Source: Acanthamoeba lenticulata
Taxonomy: Eukaryota; Discosea; Longamoebia; Acanthamoebidae
Direction: 5' to 3'
Length of the DNA: 64,000 nt
NCBI GenBank assembly: GCA_002179805.1
Contig: NAVB01000225.1
Coordinates: 62,001 to 126,000, forward strand
The notes beneath the pieces were generated by a model. The model did no database searches. It was not told where the DNA came from and saw nothing but the letters and a program-made list of their open reading frames with translations. The position numbers and the translations under genes are program-made. Shown here piece after piece: positions 1 through 11,058 of the stretch; the first letter of the stretch is position 1; each line of letters opens with the position of its first letter.

Positions 1-3000
1 GTCCGCCGGTGGCGGGGCGCTTCACCGACGAGCCGTCCTTGTCGGCGCTCACGGCCGAGTCCAGCTCACGGCTGTCCTCGAGGTTGTCGGGCTCGGCGCC
101 TTCGTTTTCCCCGCGGGCCTTCCGCCCCACCGTCGTCCGATTGGCCCGCTTCGACGAGCGCCGCTTCTCCCGCTCGGTGGCCTCGTCGTTGGCTGCCTCG
201 GCCGCGGCGGTTGTTGTCGCCGCCGCCGCGGTCGTCACCACCCCAGACGCCGATGAGCCGTCGCCGGTCCGGTCCTTCTTCTTGGTGCCCTTGGCGCCCT
301 TGGAGGTCTTGCTGCTGATGGACGAGGAGGACGTCACGACCTCAGTCTCGTCCTCCTGCTTCTCGCGCTTCTTTCGGTCCTGCTTCGCGCGTTCCTGTTT
401 GTTGTCGACCTTTTTCTCGTCGGCCTTTTTCGCGGCGGCTTCGTTCTTCTCGTCGCTGGTGGGCGACAGGGGCGCCGAGGGCGAGCCGGGCTCGCTGCCC
501 GACGAGCGCAGGATGTGGATCGTTCGCCGCTTCTTCTTTCGCTCTTTCCTGTCGTCGCTCGTGCGCAAGGGCGACTCGCCGCCGGTGTTGCTCGTCTCGG
601 CGTCGTCAGCGGCAGCTTCGTTCTTTTGCTTGCTTCGCTGTCGCGGCTTCGTTCTTTCGCCAGAGGACGCGAAGGAATCTTCGCCACCTTCGTCGTCGAA
701 CTCGTCGAGCGCCAGGCGCTCGCGGATCTTCTTGGCGTGCTCGCGCTGCTCGGCTTTTATTCGCTCGTCGTAGGCTTTGTAGGTCTCCTTGAGCTCGTCG
801 CGCTCCTCCATGAGGCTCTTGACCGTGGCCTCGAGCTCCTTGACCCGCCGGTCGGCCTCGCGTCGCTCGCGCGCCATCTGGTCGCGCTCGGCGTCGAGCC
901 GCGCGCGTTCGGAGTCGAGTCCGCCGCGCTCCTCGTTCTGGCGCGCGAGCTTGACGAGCAGCTGGTGCTTCTCCTCCAGCAGGGCCACGCTCTTGGCCTT
1001 TTCCTTCTCGGCCTCGCCCCGCCAGTAGTCCACCATCTCCCGGTCCTTCTGCAGCCGCGCGATGTCCGCTCGCATCCTGCCCATTGCGAAACGCGCTTAG
1101 AAAACGTTTCGAAATGAATTTTGAAACACAAAAAAAATAAAAATAAAAATAAAAATAAAAATAAAACAAACAAAAACGTACTTTTTTGAGTCCTCGACAA
1201 GGGCAATGAGCTCCTTCTCGATCATTTCCTTGGCCTTCTTCAGGTTCTCCTTCTCCTTCTCGACGTGTTTCCGCTGTTCCTCCTCCCGCTCCTTCTCCTG
1301 CTTGAGCCGTACCACCATCCGCTCAAAGTCCTCGCCTTCCTCCTGCTCTCGTAAAAGATTAAAATTCTATTAATAAATATTGAAGGTACAAAAAGACTTT
1401 TATATTCAAATAAAAATCATGAAAATGAATTTAAAAGGGCTGGGGTCAACGAACGAGGCAGAGGTCGGAGCTGGAGTCGAGCTCACCGCGGTTCTTGAGC
1501 TTCTTGTGCAGGAGTTTGCGCGTGGCCTTCTCCAGCGCCGTGCCCTTGTCGCGGTCCTTCTCCCGCGGGTTGTCCTTGGTCGGCAGCTCAATGAGCTCGC
1601 GCTCGCGCTTCTCCTGCATCTCCTTCTCCTTCAGCTTCTCCTTGCGCTCGCGTTCCTTGCGTTCCTTGTCCCGCTTCTGCTCTTCGGTCTCGATCTCGGG
1701 CACCGTCCACGCCGAAAGCACCTTCTCCAGGTGCTTCAGGTCATCCTGTATTGTAATGCAATGATCAATAAATCCCTTGAAAATGAAAAGAGCGAAGAGC
1801 GTCGCAAAAGAAAGAAAACGACGCGGGGGGGGGGGAAGGAGGAACAAACGTGGAGCTCGGGCGACTGCATCAGAACGCGGATCTTGTCGATGTTGCGATG
1901 AAGGTAGAAATGGATGATGTCGAGCCAGTCGGCCCGCTGCTCGCGATCATCTCGTCGCAAGTGGTCCCCCGAGCCGTGCGAGCTCAACGGCACGGCTGGG
2001 GCGGGCGGCGGTGGCGGCGGCACGCTCGCGCCGGACTGCTCGGCGTGGAGCTGCTGCTGCTGTTGCTGCTGCTGCATCGCCGCGATTGGCAGCTTTTTGG
2101 AGCCAGCGTCCTGGGACGCTACGATCGACATGTCGTCCCGCGAGTGGTGGTCGCCCGAGTGAGCGCGCGCGATCAGTTCCGCAGCTGCCGAGGACTCCTC
2201 AGAAGCCTCACGCAGGTCTGGCGCCGACCGGGCCACCTGGAGAGAGCCAGAGCACAGCTGTGAGCTCAGCTCCTTTGGCTGACACGTTGTTGTGCCGGGA
2301 CAGAAAGTGGATACCATGCCGCTAAGCGGCACGACGGGGTTGGTGGGCTGCGTTTGGGCGGACATGCTGAGCCCACCGGGGCGGGTCTCGATCGTGCCCG
2401 CTCGCGATCGTGTCTACATCACGACAAAAACAGGTCAGCTGCTTTCAGAATATTTATAAATTGAGGAAAAAAAAGAAAAACCATTTTTAAAAAACAAGAA
2501 GAAAAAAAGAAAGAATAGCAAGAGATAAGTAGGAGTACTCGAGGGGAAAGGAGAGCAACGTTGTTCTTCCAATCCTGTATTTGGCTTATGCGGTCGTTGG
2601 TCTTGACGAGAAGCGGGTTGGAGATGTCCTTGAGCACGCGCTCCTGGAACGCCTGCCTCTGCTTCTGCTCGAGCCGGGCGACCTCCTCATCGTTCGGCAC
2701 CGTCTGTGTGGTTGGCGACGTGAAGGTAAATTCGTCGATTCATTTGATTCAACTTATTGTTGTTTTTGGGTAGATACCGAGGCCTCAGTGAAGAAGGTGA
2801 GGAGATCAGCCGAATGGCGATCGATGAACTCGTTCATCGGAATCATGTACTGCTCGGCCTTGTCACTGTTTTTAAATAAATGATTCAGTATTAAATTTTT
2901 TAAGGCTTCAAAGAACGAAACGAGGCGGGCAAAGAATGAAAAACGAAGGCACGTACCTGAAGCGGAGCCCGTTGGCCATCATTTGCATGACCTTCGAGAT

Positions 3001-4545
3001 GAGGATGAGCGAGCGCAGAGCGACAGGTCCGGGTGCCGCCTCCACGACTGCGAACTTGTGTGGGGTGAAGATGGCCGGACAGAAGAACCGCAGAAACAGC
3101 AGACCGCCTGGCGTTCAAAAATCATTTGAATTAATAATTAAAAAAAAATAGTTGGGGTATCAGCACTGCAAACGCTGCAGGTAGAGGGCCTGGGGAGGCG
3201 AGAAAGCCGCACCAACGGCCGAAAGGTTTTGTCGGATTTGCTTGCTCTCGGGGAACTTGCGAACGGCCGACATCTGCACGTACTCGCACACATGTCGCAC
3301 AAATCTAAACGACAGTCATCAGTCATGACAATCCCTTGTTTTTCAAAAGCTCACGACGTTCGGGGGGAAGCTGTACATGGGGCAGTCCTCGATGGACTTG
3401 GTAATGGTGTTGAAGAAGAGTTCGCAGTAGGACGTCAGCCGCTTGAGGTTCTCTTCGTGGTTGTCCTCCGGCTTGAGCCTGGCATTGACGACATGCGCGA
3501 TGGGCCGAGGCGGCGATAACGTCAGAGACAGAGCCATCGAGAGGCGCAGCCCCGGCCAGTACGTACTTGAGGGGATCGATCTCGAGGCGCGGGTTGGACA
3601 TGCAGACCTCGTGCACGATCTTGCGGAGGGTCATCTGCAGGTACTTGGTGCCCACGTGCTGCAGCGTGGCTGACAACATCTTGGCCGCTGCGCTGTTGCT
3701 CCGAAACAGTGTGGCCGGCGATGCTGACGTACGCGCGTGGCACCAAACAGCACGTCAGGCCGCCAGCAGGACAAAAGCAGAGGGCGCTGGGTGGAGGAAG
3801 TTGTGGGAATAAGTACCGGTGCTGTCGACCTCCTTGTCGATGAGGGACTTGAGCAGCTCGAGCAGCAGCTGGGCCTGCAGGTCGTCTCAAGGGTGAGTAT
3901 AATAATCGTAATAATAAAATCCGACGATATATCGAAAAAAGAAAACGGTAAAATGTACGTTGGGTCCCTTCGTGTAGAAGTAGTGAACTGACGCGTCAAC
4001 GAGCACCGTCGCTTCACTGCCCGTGTCCACTGATTCGTAGAGGGCGTGCAGCACAGCGAAGTCGCCCCGCACCAACATCTATGCGGCCCGGCATGAAATC
4101 ATATTGGTTATTAAAACTCGAGATTTATTTTACCATCAAATAAAAAAGATCAAATAATAATCCAAAATAAAATGAAATCAAAAGAACGAAGCGTAAGCGG
4201 AGGGGAGGGGTTGCTTACTCGAATAAAGTCAGACTCGCGCTCGGCGCGGTGGAGGCGATGGTTCTTTTTGCCGGCTGGCGTGACCTCATCTACAGCCACG
4301 TTTTCGGGGGGCGTGGTTGCGGTGGTAGTATTTGGGAGGCGAAGCGGACCCGAGGAGAGATTTGAGTTCGGAGCAAGGGAAGTGGAGGGAGCGGGGTTGG
4401 TCGATGAGGGGGGAAGAGAAGAAGACCCTCCTGAAGGAGGTCCAGCATTCGCATTTACCGAGGGGGGAGCGGTTTGGACCGCGGTGTGAACACCCTCCCC
4501 CCTGTCGTCGTGATGGACTGGAGATGGCTTCGCCACGTCGGCCAT
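1..4545 (-). CDS. RasGAP-domain protein with C-terminal coiled coil (3' end off the window)
   Basis: A Ras-family GTPase activator on the minus strand, beginning with ATG at 4545 and still open at the left edge. After a Ser/Pro/Thr-rich N-terminus (about 110 residues) come short exons carrying RasGAP hallmarks. TLFRSNSAAAKML near 3690 contains the expected arginine finger. KYLQMTLRKIVHEV lies near 3630. FLRFFCPAIFTPHKF and LILISKVMQMMANGLRF, near 3095-2960, are the FLR signature block. Downstream exons (2700-2560, 2365-1880, 1740-1450, 1320-1190) encode charged helical sequence, a Q8 run and PPPPPP. From 1084 to the edge an uninterrupted frame encodes a coiled coil and then a Ser/Lys/Glu-rich tail. 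The family accelerates GTP hydrolysis by Ras at membranes. No lipid-binding domain was recognised. Introns are AT-rich, one with an AAAAAT repeat. RasGAP identity is firm; exon edges are approximate. Confidence 0.82.
1131..1168. repeat. AAAAAT-type microsatellite in an intron
   Basis: An A-rich simple repeat, about five units of AAAAAT, lies inside an intron of the RasGAP gene. It contrasts with the GC-rich flanking exons and is likely polymorphic. Confidence 0.85.
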
Positions 4546-4972
4546 CCTCGACGCGGTGTCAAGAGAGATTGTCGATTTTTTGTCCGCCCACGAGAGGTAA
4601 TCACAATCAAAAGGTAGCCGTTGTCTCCTCTGGCCGCCAAAGAAAAAGTTTTTTTTCTTGTGTATTGGAATTAATTAGGTTAGCTTTTCGGGCATTGGTC
4701 AAAAAGGCCGTTGACTGTTCGCGGTACCCACGGCAACGAGCTTGTGCGGAAGTTTTGCCCCAGACAAGACCGTCGACCTTACCCAGAAAGCAAGAAGAGA
4801 GATAACGTAACGGTCATCATGTTGTGGTAGTGAAAGAGGCAACAGGTTGAAGTACGGAAAAGAAGCGCAAAGATATCCATTTACAATGATGTCGTGGAGA
4901 GTCGCCCGGCCGTGATGCTGTATAAGGCCGGGGAGGAAGTGGTCGAGAGGACGATGTGGTGGGTGAGGTCTC
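4546..4972. other. Intergenic spacer between two minus-strand genes
   Basis: This 427-bp stretch holds the 3' flank of the ubiquitin-hydrolase-like gene and the promoter side of the RasGAP gene. Frames crossing it are shadows with poor amino-acid composition. No convincing exon, RNA gene or repeat was seen. Confidence 0.6.
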
Positions 4973-7900
4973 TCAGTGGTGTGCTTGCTCCTCACGCTTG
5001 TTGTAGAAGAGGACGCAAGAGTCACCGCTGCAGAGGATGGACTTGAGGCTGGCCGGATCGCTTTCCTCGCTCGGGAGCTGGTAAGTGGCGTTGGCCGTGT
5101 AGTGGTAGAACCTGCCGTCGCCGGCGTTGCGCACCACCGCCGAGTAGCCCCTCGCGCCCGACAATTGCTGCATAGATCGACCATGAACGAGCACGTCAGC
5201 CACGACATGTGCGAAGGAGGCGAGGCGAGGCGAGGCGCCGTACCAGGACGGCCTGGAGGTCGTAGATGATCTTGCGGTGGTGGGTCTTGGCGTGCTCGGC
5301 GCAGGTGTCGTCCGTGGACTCCTCGACGTAGCTGGTCAGGTCGAGGCCCGAGATGGGGAACTCGACCTCGGTCTTGCACACGCGGTGCCAGTACCTGTTG
5401 AGCTCGAAGCGCGAGAGGTGGATGACGAGCGAGGGCGGCAGCTCGCCGATGGCGGTGGCCTTGAGGGCCTGCTTGAACTCCTTGCAGTGCTGGCAGAACC
5501 ACTCCGGGATGCAGTAGTGCCCGATGAACTTGTGCAGGCAGTCCTGCAGGGTGACCTTGGGCGCCGAGGCGCCAGTGTCCTCCAGCTTGTCGGGCGACAA
5601 ATTGAACAACTGGTTGTTGGTTGTTGCGGGTGTGAGGTCTCGTCAGTCTCTTGCGCCATCACCGAAGTGGAGCAGAGGGCAGTATGGCTTACCAGCGACT
5701 TCTGGAGGCGGGACTCGAACTCCTCGTTGGTGAGGGTCCAGTCGACAACGACGTGGCCCTCGGCCGAGAGGTTGACGGGCTCCTCGGAGTAGGGCATCAC
5801 GCAGCCGTCGCACCGGAATCCCTTGTCGCACGACCCGCAGCTGCAAACACAGCACGGAAGGAATTTAATGAATATATATAAATAAAAATCGAGAGTCAAG
5901 AGAGGCAACGCACTTGGCAAGGAACTGGTCGACAATCTTGATCTCGAAGGGCCCGACGTGCCTCTCGCTGGAGCGCATCGACTTCTTATCCTCGCGACCC
6001 TTGGCATCCTTCTCGCCCGCGAGCCGCTTCTCCTCGCTCTCGCGGATCTGGTCGGCGAGCTCGGCGTAGGTGAGGTCCTTGCTGTAGCCCAGCGGCTCCC
6101 TGAACCGGTCCCACACGATCGTGTACAGCTGCGCGTAGGTCAAGTTGCGCGGCACCGGGAAGGGCTTGCCCACAATGTGCGTGCCCATATCGTCCTCCTT
6201 CTTGTGCCTGTGTCATACGCGATCACAATGGTCAGTTTTCCGTTGGACATGCTCGAGATTCCAACAACACTAAAAATAAAAATAATAAACTAAGAATGAA
6301 GGAGAAGAGGACGCACTTGTGGAATCGGTTGATGACAAAGAGGGGAAGCTCGGTCTTGGCACCGACGACAGGCGAGGAGGCCTTGTCGAAGGGGAAGCTC
6401 ATCCGGCGACGCGCCTGGGCGGTGATGTGGGCCGCGGGCACCTCGTAGGCCACGACGACGTCCTTGTCCTTGAGAACCTCCAGCGGCGTCGCATCATCGA
6501 TGAACTGGGCGATGCGGCCGCCGTAGACCTCGGTGATGATGAGCTGGTCGGGGCGGAGGGGCTTATTGAGACGCTCGATGAGGCCCAGCTTGAGGTCCTG
6601 GCCGTAGCTGGTCTTGAACACGCTCACCGAGTGCTTGGTGGGCCTGTTGACGCCGTTCGTGTTGTCCGGCACAAAGGTCACCACGATCGAGCGCTTCTTG
6701 TCGAGGCTGGTCGGGAGCACGAGCCCGTTGGCCACGCTCACGCTCACCGCGCGGTGCCCGCAGCCCGTGCACGTGATGGCCGTCTTCAGCAGGCCCGTGA
6801 ACTGCAGCGTACGTAGATTGGGTGAGGAATGCAAGGAATGACTGGAACGCAAGGCGCAGTTGGACGTACGAGGCGGGCCAGGAGGGACGGGTTGGAGCGC
6901 TTGTAGGATTCCCAGAACTTGGCGGCGACGTGGTCATCGCCCAGGGCCTCGTCCTCGGGCGTGGGCTCGTAGGCGGGACTCTTGACGCTCAGGTCCTCCT
7001 TGAGGTGCTCCAGCACCCAGTCGAGGATGTCCGAGTAGCGTCCGGCCTCCTCCTCGACGCTGCCGGTGCCGCTCAGGTGCGGCGTGCGGCTCGTGACGAT
7101 CTGCTGGAAGGCCGCAAACTGCTCGTCGAGCTCACGCAGGTCGTGCGGCGTCCTGCCCTGCAGCGCCTTGACTGCACACACATAAACCATTCCATGAGCC
7201 GCGGCACACAAAAAAAGAGACAACAAAGGGAGAGGCGCATACGGCAAAAGGCAAAGTGCTGGGCAAGGCTGAGGCGGCGACCGTGGTAGACGCCCTCGGC
7301 GTCCCACACGCCGGAGATGTTGAGCTCGCGCATGGTCGACTCGACCCCAATGGCATCCGACGACTTGTTCTTCTCCGGGCGGAGGTGTTCCTTGAACGCG
7401 TCAGAGAGGAAGTAGTCGCGCAGGGCCGGGACCTGGCTCAGGCACAGGAAGAGGGCCGCGAGCGGGTTCAGCGGCGACACGTCCGTGCGGTTCTTGAAGA
7501 CCATGCGCATGAACTTGCGCTGGGCCAGGTTGGGCATCTGGCGCTTGCCCGCGGTGGCGCCGGCGGCGTTGGGCGAGGTGTGCGAGGCGGCGGCCTGGTT
7601 GTCGGCGTGCTTGGGGCGGAGGATGATGATGGTGGGCTTGGTCTTCTTGGGCTGGCGCGCGGGCGACGACTGCGGGGCGGCCTGCTTGAGGGCCTCGAAG
7701 CCGTCCTCGTCGGCAAACACGACTTCGTTGTCGCCGACGCTCTCGCGCTCCTGCGCGTCGACATCCTCGTTCTCCTCATTGTCGTCCTCATCGTCTTCGT
7801 TTTCGCTTTCGCTCTCGTCTTCAATCTTGATGGCCTTGGCCATTAGCAGGTTGTCGAGCGACGTGTGGAGGTGCGGCTCCTTGCGGAACAGCAGCGGCGA

Positions 7901-9251
7901 GGGCCCGCCCGTGGGCGATGCCCCGAAGCGGCCCGCCGAGGGCGACGTCGAGTACGGGCCAGGCGCTCCAAAGTGCTGCATGCGAGGCGATGACGACAGG
8001 TAGTGCGACATGCCGGGCGAGCCCGCGGCGCTGCCGGGCGACGAGGAGAAGTACGACGCGGCGGCGGCGAACGGGTTCTGCGCGCCCGGTTGCGCGCCGC
8101 TGCTGATCGGGTACACGCTGCCGGGCGAAGACGAGTACGAGTAGGTGTAGAACGGGTTGGCGCTCGCCGGGTCGGGACCAGCGCCCAGCATGCTGGGCGG
8201 CGGGTACTGCTGCGGGTGCGGGATCCGGGGCGACGATGAGAACACGTACGGGTTGCTCGACGACGAGCGGCTGCGGCTGGCCGAGGAGGACGACGAAGAG
8301 GGCCCCGCCGAGGGCTGGCTGAGGGCGGGCGACGAGATGGAGGGCATCTGGCTGTGGATCGGGTACACGCTGCCGGGCGAAGACGAGTACGAGTAGGCGT
8401 AGAACGAGGGCCTGCTGCTCGAGGGCGAGCCCGCGCCAAAGGCCGGGTGGACTGCGGACGTCGGGGGCACGAGGTACGGGTTGGGCGACGAGTAGGCCGT
8501 CGCCGGGCCGATGCCGCCCGTCGGCGCAAAGGGCCCCGTGTGGGGCGAGTTGTGCTCGCGCGGGTGGCTCACGATGCCGTCATCGTGGTAGTCCGCAAAA
8601 TATGAGTTGGACACGGGCGACGAGCCGAACGTGTAGGTCGACGGCTTGCGCGTGTGGTGGTGCGACCGGCTGCCGCTGGTGGACAGCGTCGACGAGGGCG
8701 AGGCGTGCGGCTGCTGCTGCTGGGACGGGCTCGCGCGGCGCGGCGAGCTGCCGTCGCGGGTGGGCGAGTTGGGGATGTTGATGGAGCTCGACGAGCCGCG
8801 GCGGCCGCCCATGCTGGGCGCCGCTTCGGTGGCCGACGGTTGCTTGGGCTTGAAGATGCCCAGCTCCTTGAGTGTCTCCACCGTTTGGTCCAGGTCGTAG
8901 TTGCACGTGATCAAGACCGACCTGCACGTGACCCCATACAGTATGAGCAAATAAAAATAGTGAAATATATACACATAACCTTCCACAGAACACACATAAA
9001 ACTACGTGGTAAAAAGCAAGAATAAAAATAAAAATCAGCGGTGGTCAAGGAAACTCGAAAGTTATTTCGATCCGCGGAAAAACCACAACACGAGGAATAA
9101 AAAAAAATAGCACTTGCCCACAAAAACAGCACAAGGGACGGTACCTGGCGACTTCACGGTCCATGGCAGGGAAGATGGCGAGGAGCCGCTCCACCACGGT
9201 GTCCTTGTCGCCGGTTGATTCCGCGAGAGATTTAGAGAGATTGCTTTGCAT
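4973..9251 (-). CDS. USP4/15-like ubiquitin carboxyl-terminal hydrolase homologue, probably catalytically dead
   Basis: A peptidase C19-family protein. Exon 1 (ATG at 9251) plus the start of exon 2 encode a CUE/UBA-like helix bundle, LLAIFPAMDREVAR joined to SVLITCNYDLDQTVETL. Next comes about 330 residues of Ser/Pro/Tyr-rich sequence with repeated YSYSSSPGSVYPI units, then an acidic patch. The USP core follows: LFLCLSQVPALRDYFLSD near 7430, KFWESYKRSNPSLLARL near 6910, zinc-ribbon CTGCGH near 6770 and CGSCDKGFRCDGC near 5830. Then come LPPSLVIHLSRFELNRYW near 5420, FPISGLDLTSYV, a His-box remnant FYHYTANATYQL, and the end CVLFYNKREE. These blocks resemble USP4/11/15. The Cys box lacks GLxNLGNTC: an Asn codon (7466-7468) sits where the nucleophilic Cys should be. 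A ubiquitin-binding, non-catalytic role is inferred. Two further CDS lie close by in the same orientation or divergently. Confidence 0.8.
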
Positions 9252-9625
9252 ACTGAGAAGAAGAACGAGGCGAGAGCAGAAGATGCAGAGAAGTTAAAGA
9301 GAGAAGCAGTGGATCGACTGATCACAGCTGAGTTGCTGAAGGTTCTATGTTCAGTTCTTCTGTTTTTGTCGCTCGGCCAGGAAGTAGTGCACTTGCCTCC
9401 GTTCAGTAGAAGCTTCGAACGGCGGGTCCTTCTTCTGTTCGCAGGTCAGACGGGAAGAAGTGAGCTAGGGCGGCGCCTTATCACGTGGTGGACTCACGAA
9501 GCGAAACTACAGGAGCAAGAAAAAGAGGAGGAGCGACACTCCGACCACTCCATCACGCCACCCGGACATAAAAGACCGCAGAATGGGCGGAGTTCATAAA
9601 AACAAAAAATAAACAACGAGAAAAC
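9252..9625. other. Spacer upstream of the USP-like gene
   Basis: About 370 bp between the USP-like start and a possible small plus-strand gene. It has a CACGTG at 9483-9488. The AT-rich part after about 9595 looks like leader or intron sequence. A plus-strand frame starting at 9246 has no recognisable homology and overlaps the USP-like start codon, so it is not annotated. Confidence 0.5.
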
Positions 9626-9858
9626 ATGCAGTAAATTTGCAATAATAAAATCAATAAAAATTAAAAGCAAATAGCAATCAGGCGCTCGATGAGCGGATGA
9701 TCGAACTGCGCTTATGCATTGCAGCGTATATGGACTGGTGCGGGGGAAAGCTTGGTTTGAGTGCTGACACAGATGCCAAGAAGGAGAGGTACCAAAAGAT
9801 GGCTCAGGGCAGAATTGAGCGAATCAGTTCGGTCTATCACAACCACTTGATGCTGTAG
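9626..9858 (+). CDS. Possible small two-exon protein, unknown
   Basis: Tentative. An exon from about 9675 to 9858 encodes a protein-like, helical, charged sequence (ERMIELRLCIAAYMDWCGG, then KKERYQKMAQGRIERISS) ending in TAG. A 44-bp AT-rich intron (GTAAAT at 9631, TAG at 9672-9674) would join it to ATGCA at 9626-9630, giving 62 residues. Alternatively this is the last exon of a gene whose upstream exons I could not resolve. I recognise no family. Confidence 0.3.
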
Positions 9859-10247
9859 TGTTCTCGTGCGCAGGATCGATCAGCAAGGGGCGGACGCCTT
9901 TCTTATCGAAGCCACCGACGCAGAGAGAAATAAAAAAAAGCAAAATAATTACCGTCGCATACCAGTCCCGACAGACCCGGGTTCGCACCACAACAACCGC
10001 CGATTGGATAGGATCGACAGAAAACCGGAGGAAAATCTACCAACAAGAAAAAGAAAACTGTTGCTCATTTCCTGTCACGTGCCTTTCTCACGTGAGCAAC
10101 ATGTCGCGAGAGAAGTCGGACACATCTTCGCCGCTGGCGCCCGACAGATAGGCGTTTTGTGGGCGAGTCAGTTCCTTACGGATGACGTTCGAAAGAAGAA
10201 GCTTGCAAAAAGCGAGTGCATTCTCAGGTTCGTGAAACGAAGATAGA
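9859..10247. other. Promoter/leader region of the universal stress protein gene
   Basis: No coding sequence is supported here. Two CACGTG hexamers (10076-10081 and 10089-10094) lie about 150-170 bp before the ATG at 10248. Frames through it have no homology. Confidence 0.5.
10076..10094. promoter_or_regulatory. Tandem CACGTG (E-box/G-box type) sites
   Basis: Two perfect CACGTG palindromes are separated by 7 bp upstream of the UspA-family gene. Such hexamers are usual targets of bHLH or bZIP regulators. The assignment to this gene rests on position only. Confidence 0.35.
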
Positions 10248-10959
10248 ATGAAGTACCTGCTGGCCTACGACGGCTCTCCCAACTCCAAGCACGCACTGCA
10301 GTTCTTGCTCAAGTTGCTCAAGCGTGAAGACCACTTAGTAGTGCTGACGGTGACCGAGCGGGTGCCCGAGTCCGACTGGCCGTTCTTTGGTGATGGTACG
10401 TTGTTGTGTTGCTGGTTCATCCTGAACGTTCGGACGGCCTACAACCTTTCTACTCACAACCCAACACAGACCAAGCCAAAGAACTCACGCAAAGGAGAAA
10501 GGAAGCCCACGACGCCTTGCTCGAGGAGCTGCGTGTGCCCCTAAACGAGCAGAATGTGCGCACTTGTGCTTTTTCTTTCGGGGTTGTTGTCTCACGCGTG
10601 TGGTGGGAGACAGGTGAGCTACACGCTGATGAACAAGATTAGCCCCGACGTCCGCTCGGAGATCATCTACAAGGTGGAAGAGATACATCCTGATGTGCTT
10701 GTGTTGGGCGCGCGTGGCCTCGGCACCTTGAAGGGGTACATCATGATGACCCTCCCTTCACTGGCACCCTCATGGTGCTGATCTCTTCCAACAGGATGTT
10801 GATGGGCAGTGTTTCCCAGCATTGTGTGCGCGCATCAAAAGCCCCCGGTACGCTCTCGCTTCTCTTTGGGCAAAGAGTCGTCAACGTGTGTTGACCGTCG
10901 CCTTCGCAGTGTTGGTGGTGCCACCGGCCACGGACGACAACACCCTGGCCGGATGGTGA
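10248..10959 (+). CDS. Universal stress protein (UspA family)
   Basis: Exons spliced by eye give a protein of about 150 residues. It starts MKYLLAYDGSPNSKHALQFL, the usual UspA beta1/Asp-helix opening. Next is a charged helical segment (KELTQRRKEAHDALLEEL), then HPDVLVLGARGLGTLKG joined to MLMGSVSQHCVRASKAPVLV. The G-2x-G-9x-G(S) ATP-binding loop of the nucleotide-binding UspA class is intact across a splice junction. Exons are roughly 10248-10395, 10470-10550, 10614-10735, 10795-10848 and 10908-10959. The family binds ATP in the cytosol and is tied to stress or quiescence. It is transcribed towards the CCCH-protein gene, ending 99 bp from that gene's stop. Length and motif order fit the family. 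Confidence 0.85.
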
Positions 10960-11058
10960 GGACAAGCAAAGGGAACGGAATAAAAAAGAGAAAAGAAGAA
11001 CATGCAAGAGAAAGCACACTTTACAGCGTTGTACAATGACGAGCACCACGCGCGGGAC

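Noticed and set aside
1380..1901. Plus-strand frame rich in Leu/Ala opposite the coiled-coil exons
   Set aside because: Leu/Ala runs are the complement of Lys/Glu codons of the RasGAP-protein coiled coil.
9246..9599. 117-aa plus-strand frame starting near the USP-like ATG
   Set aside because: Overlaps the start codon of the opposite gene, contains no recognisable domain, and no good splice partner was found.
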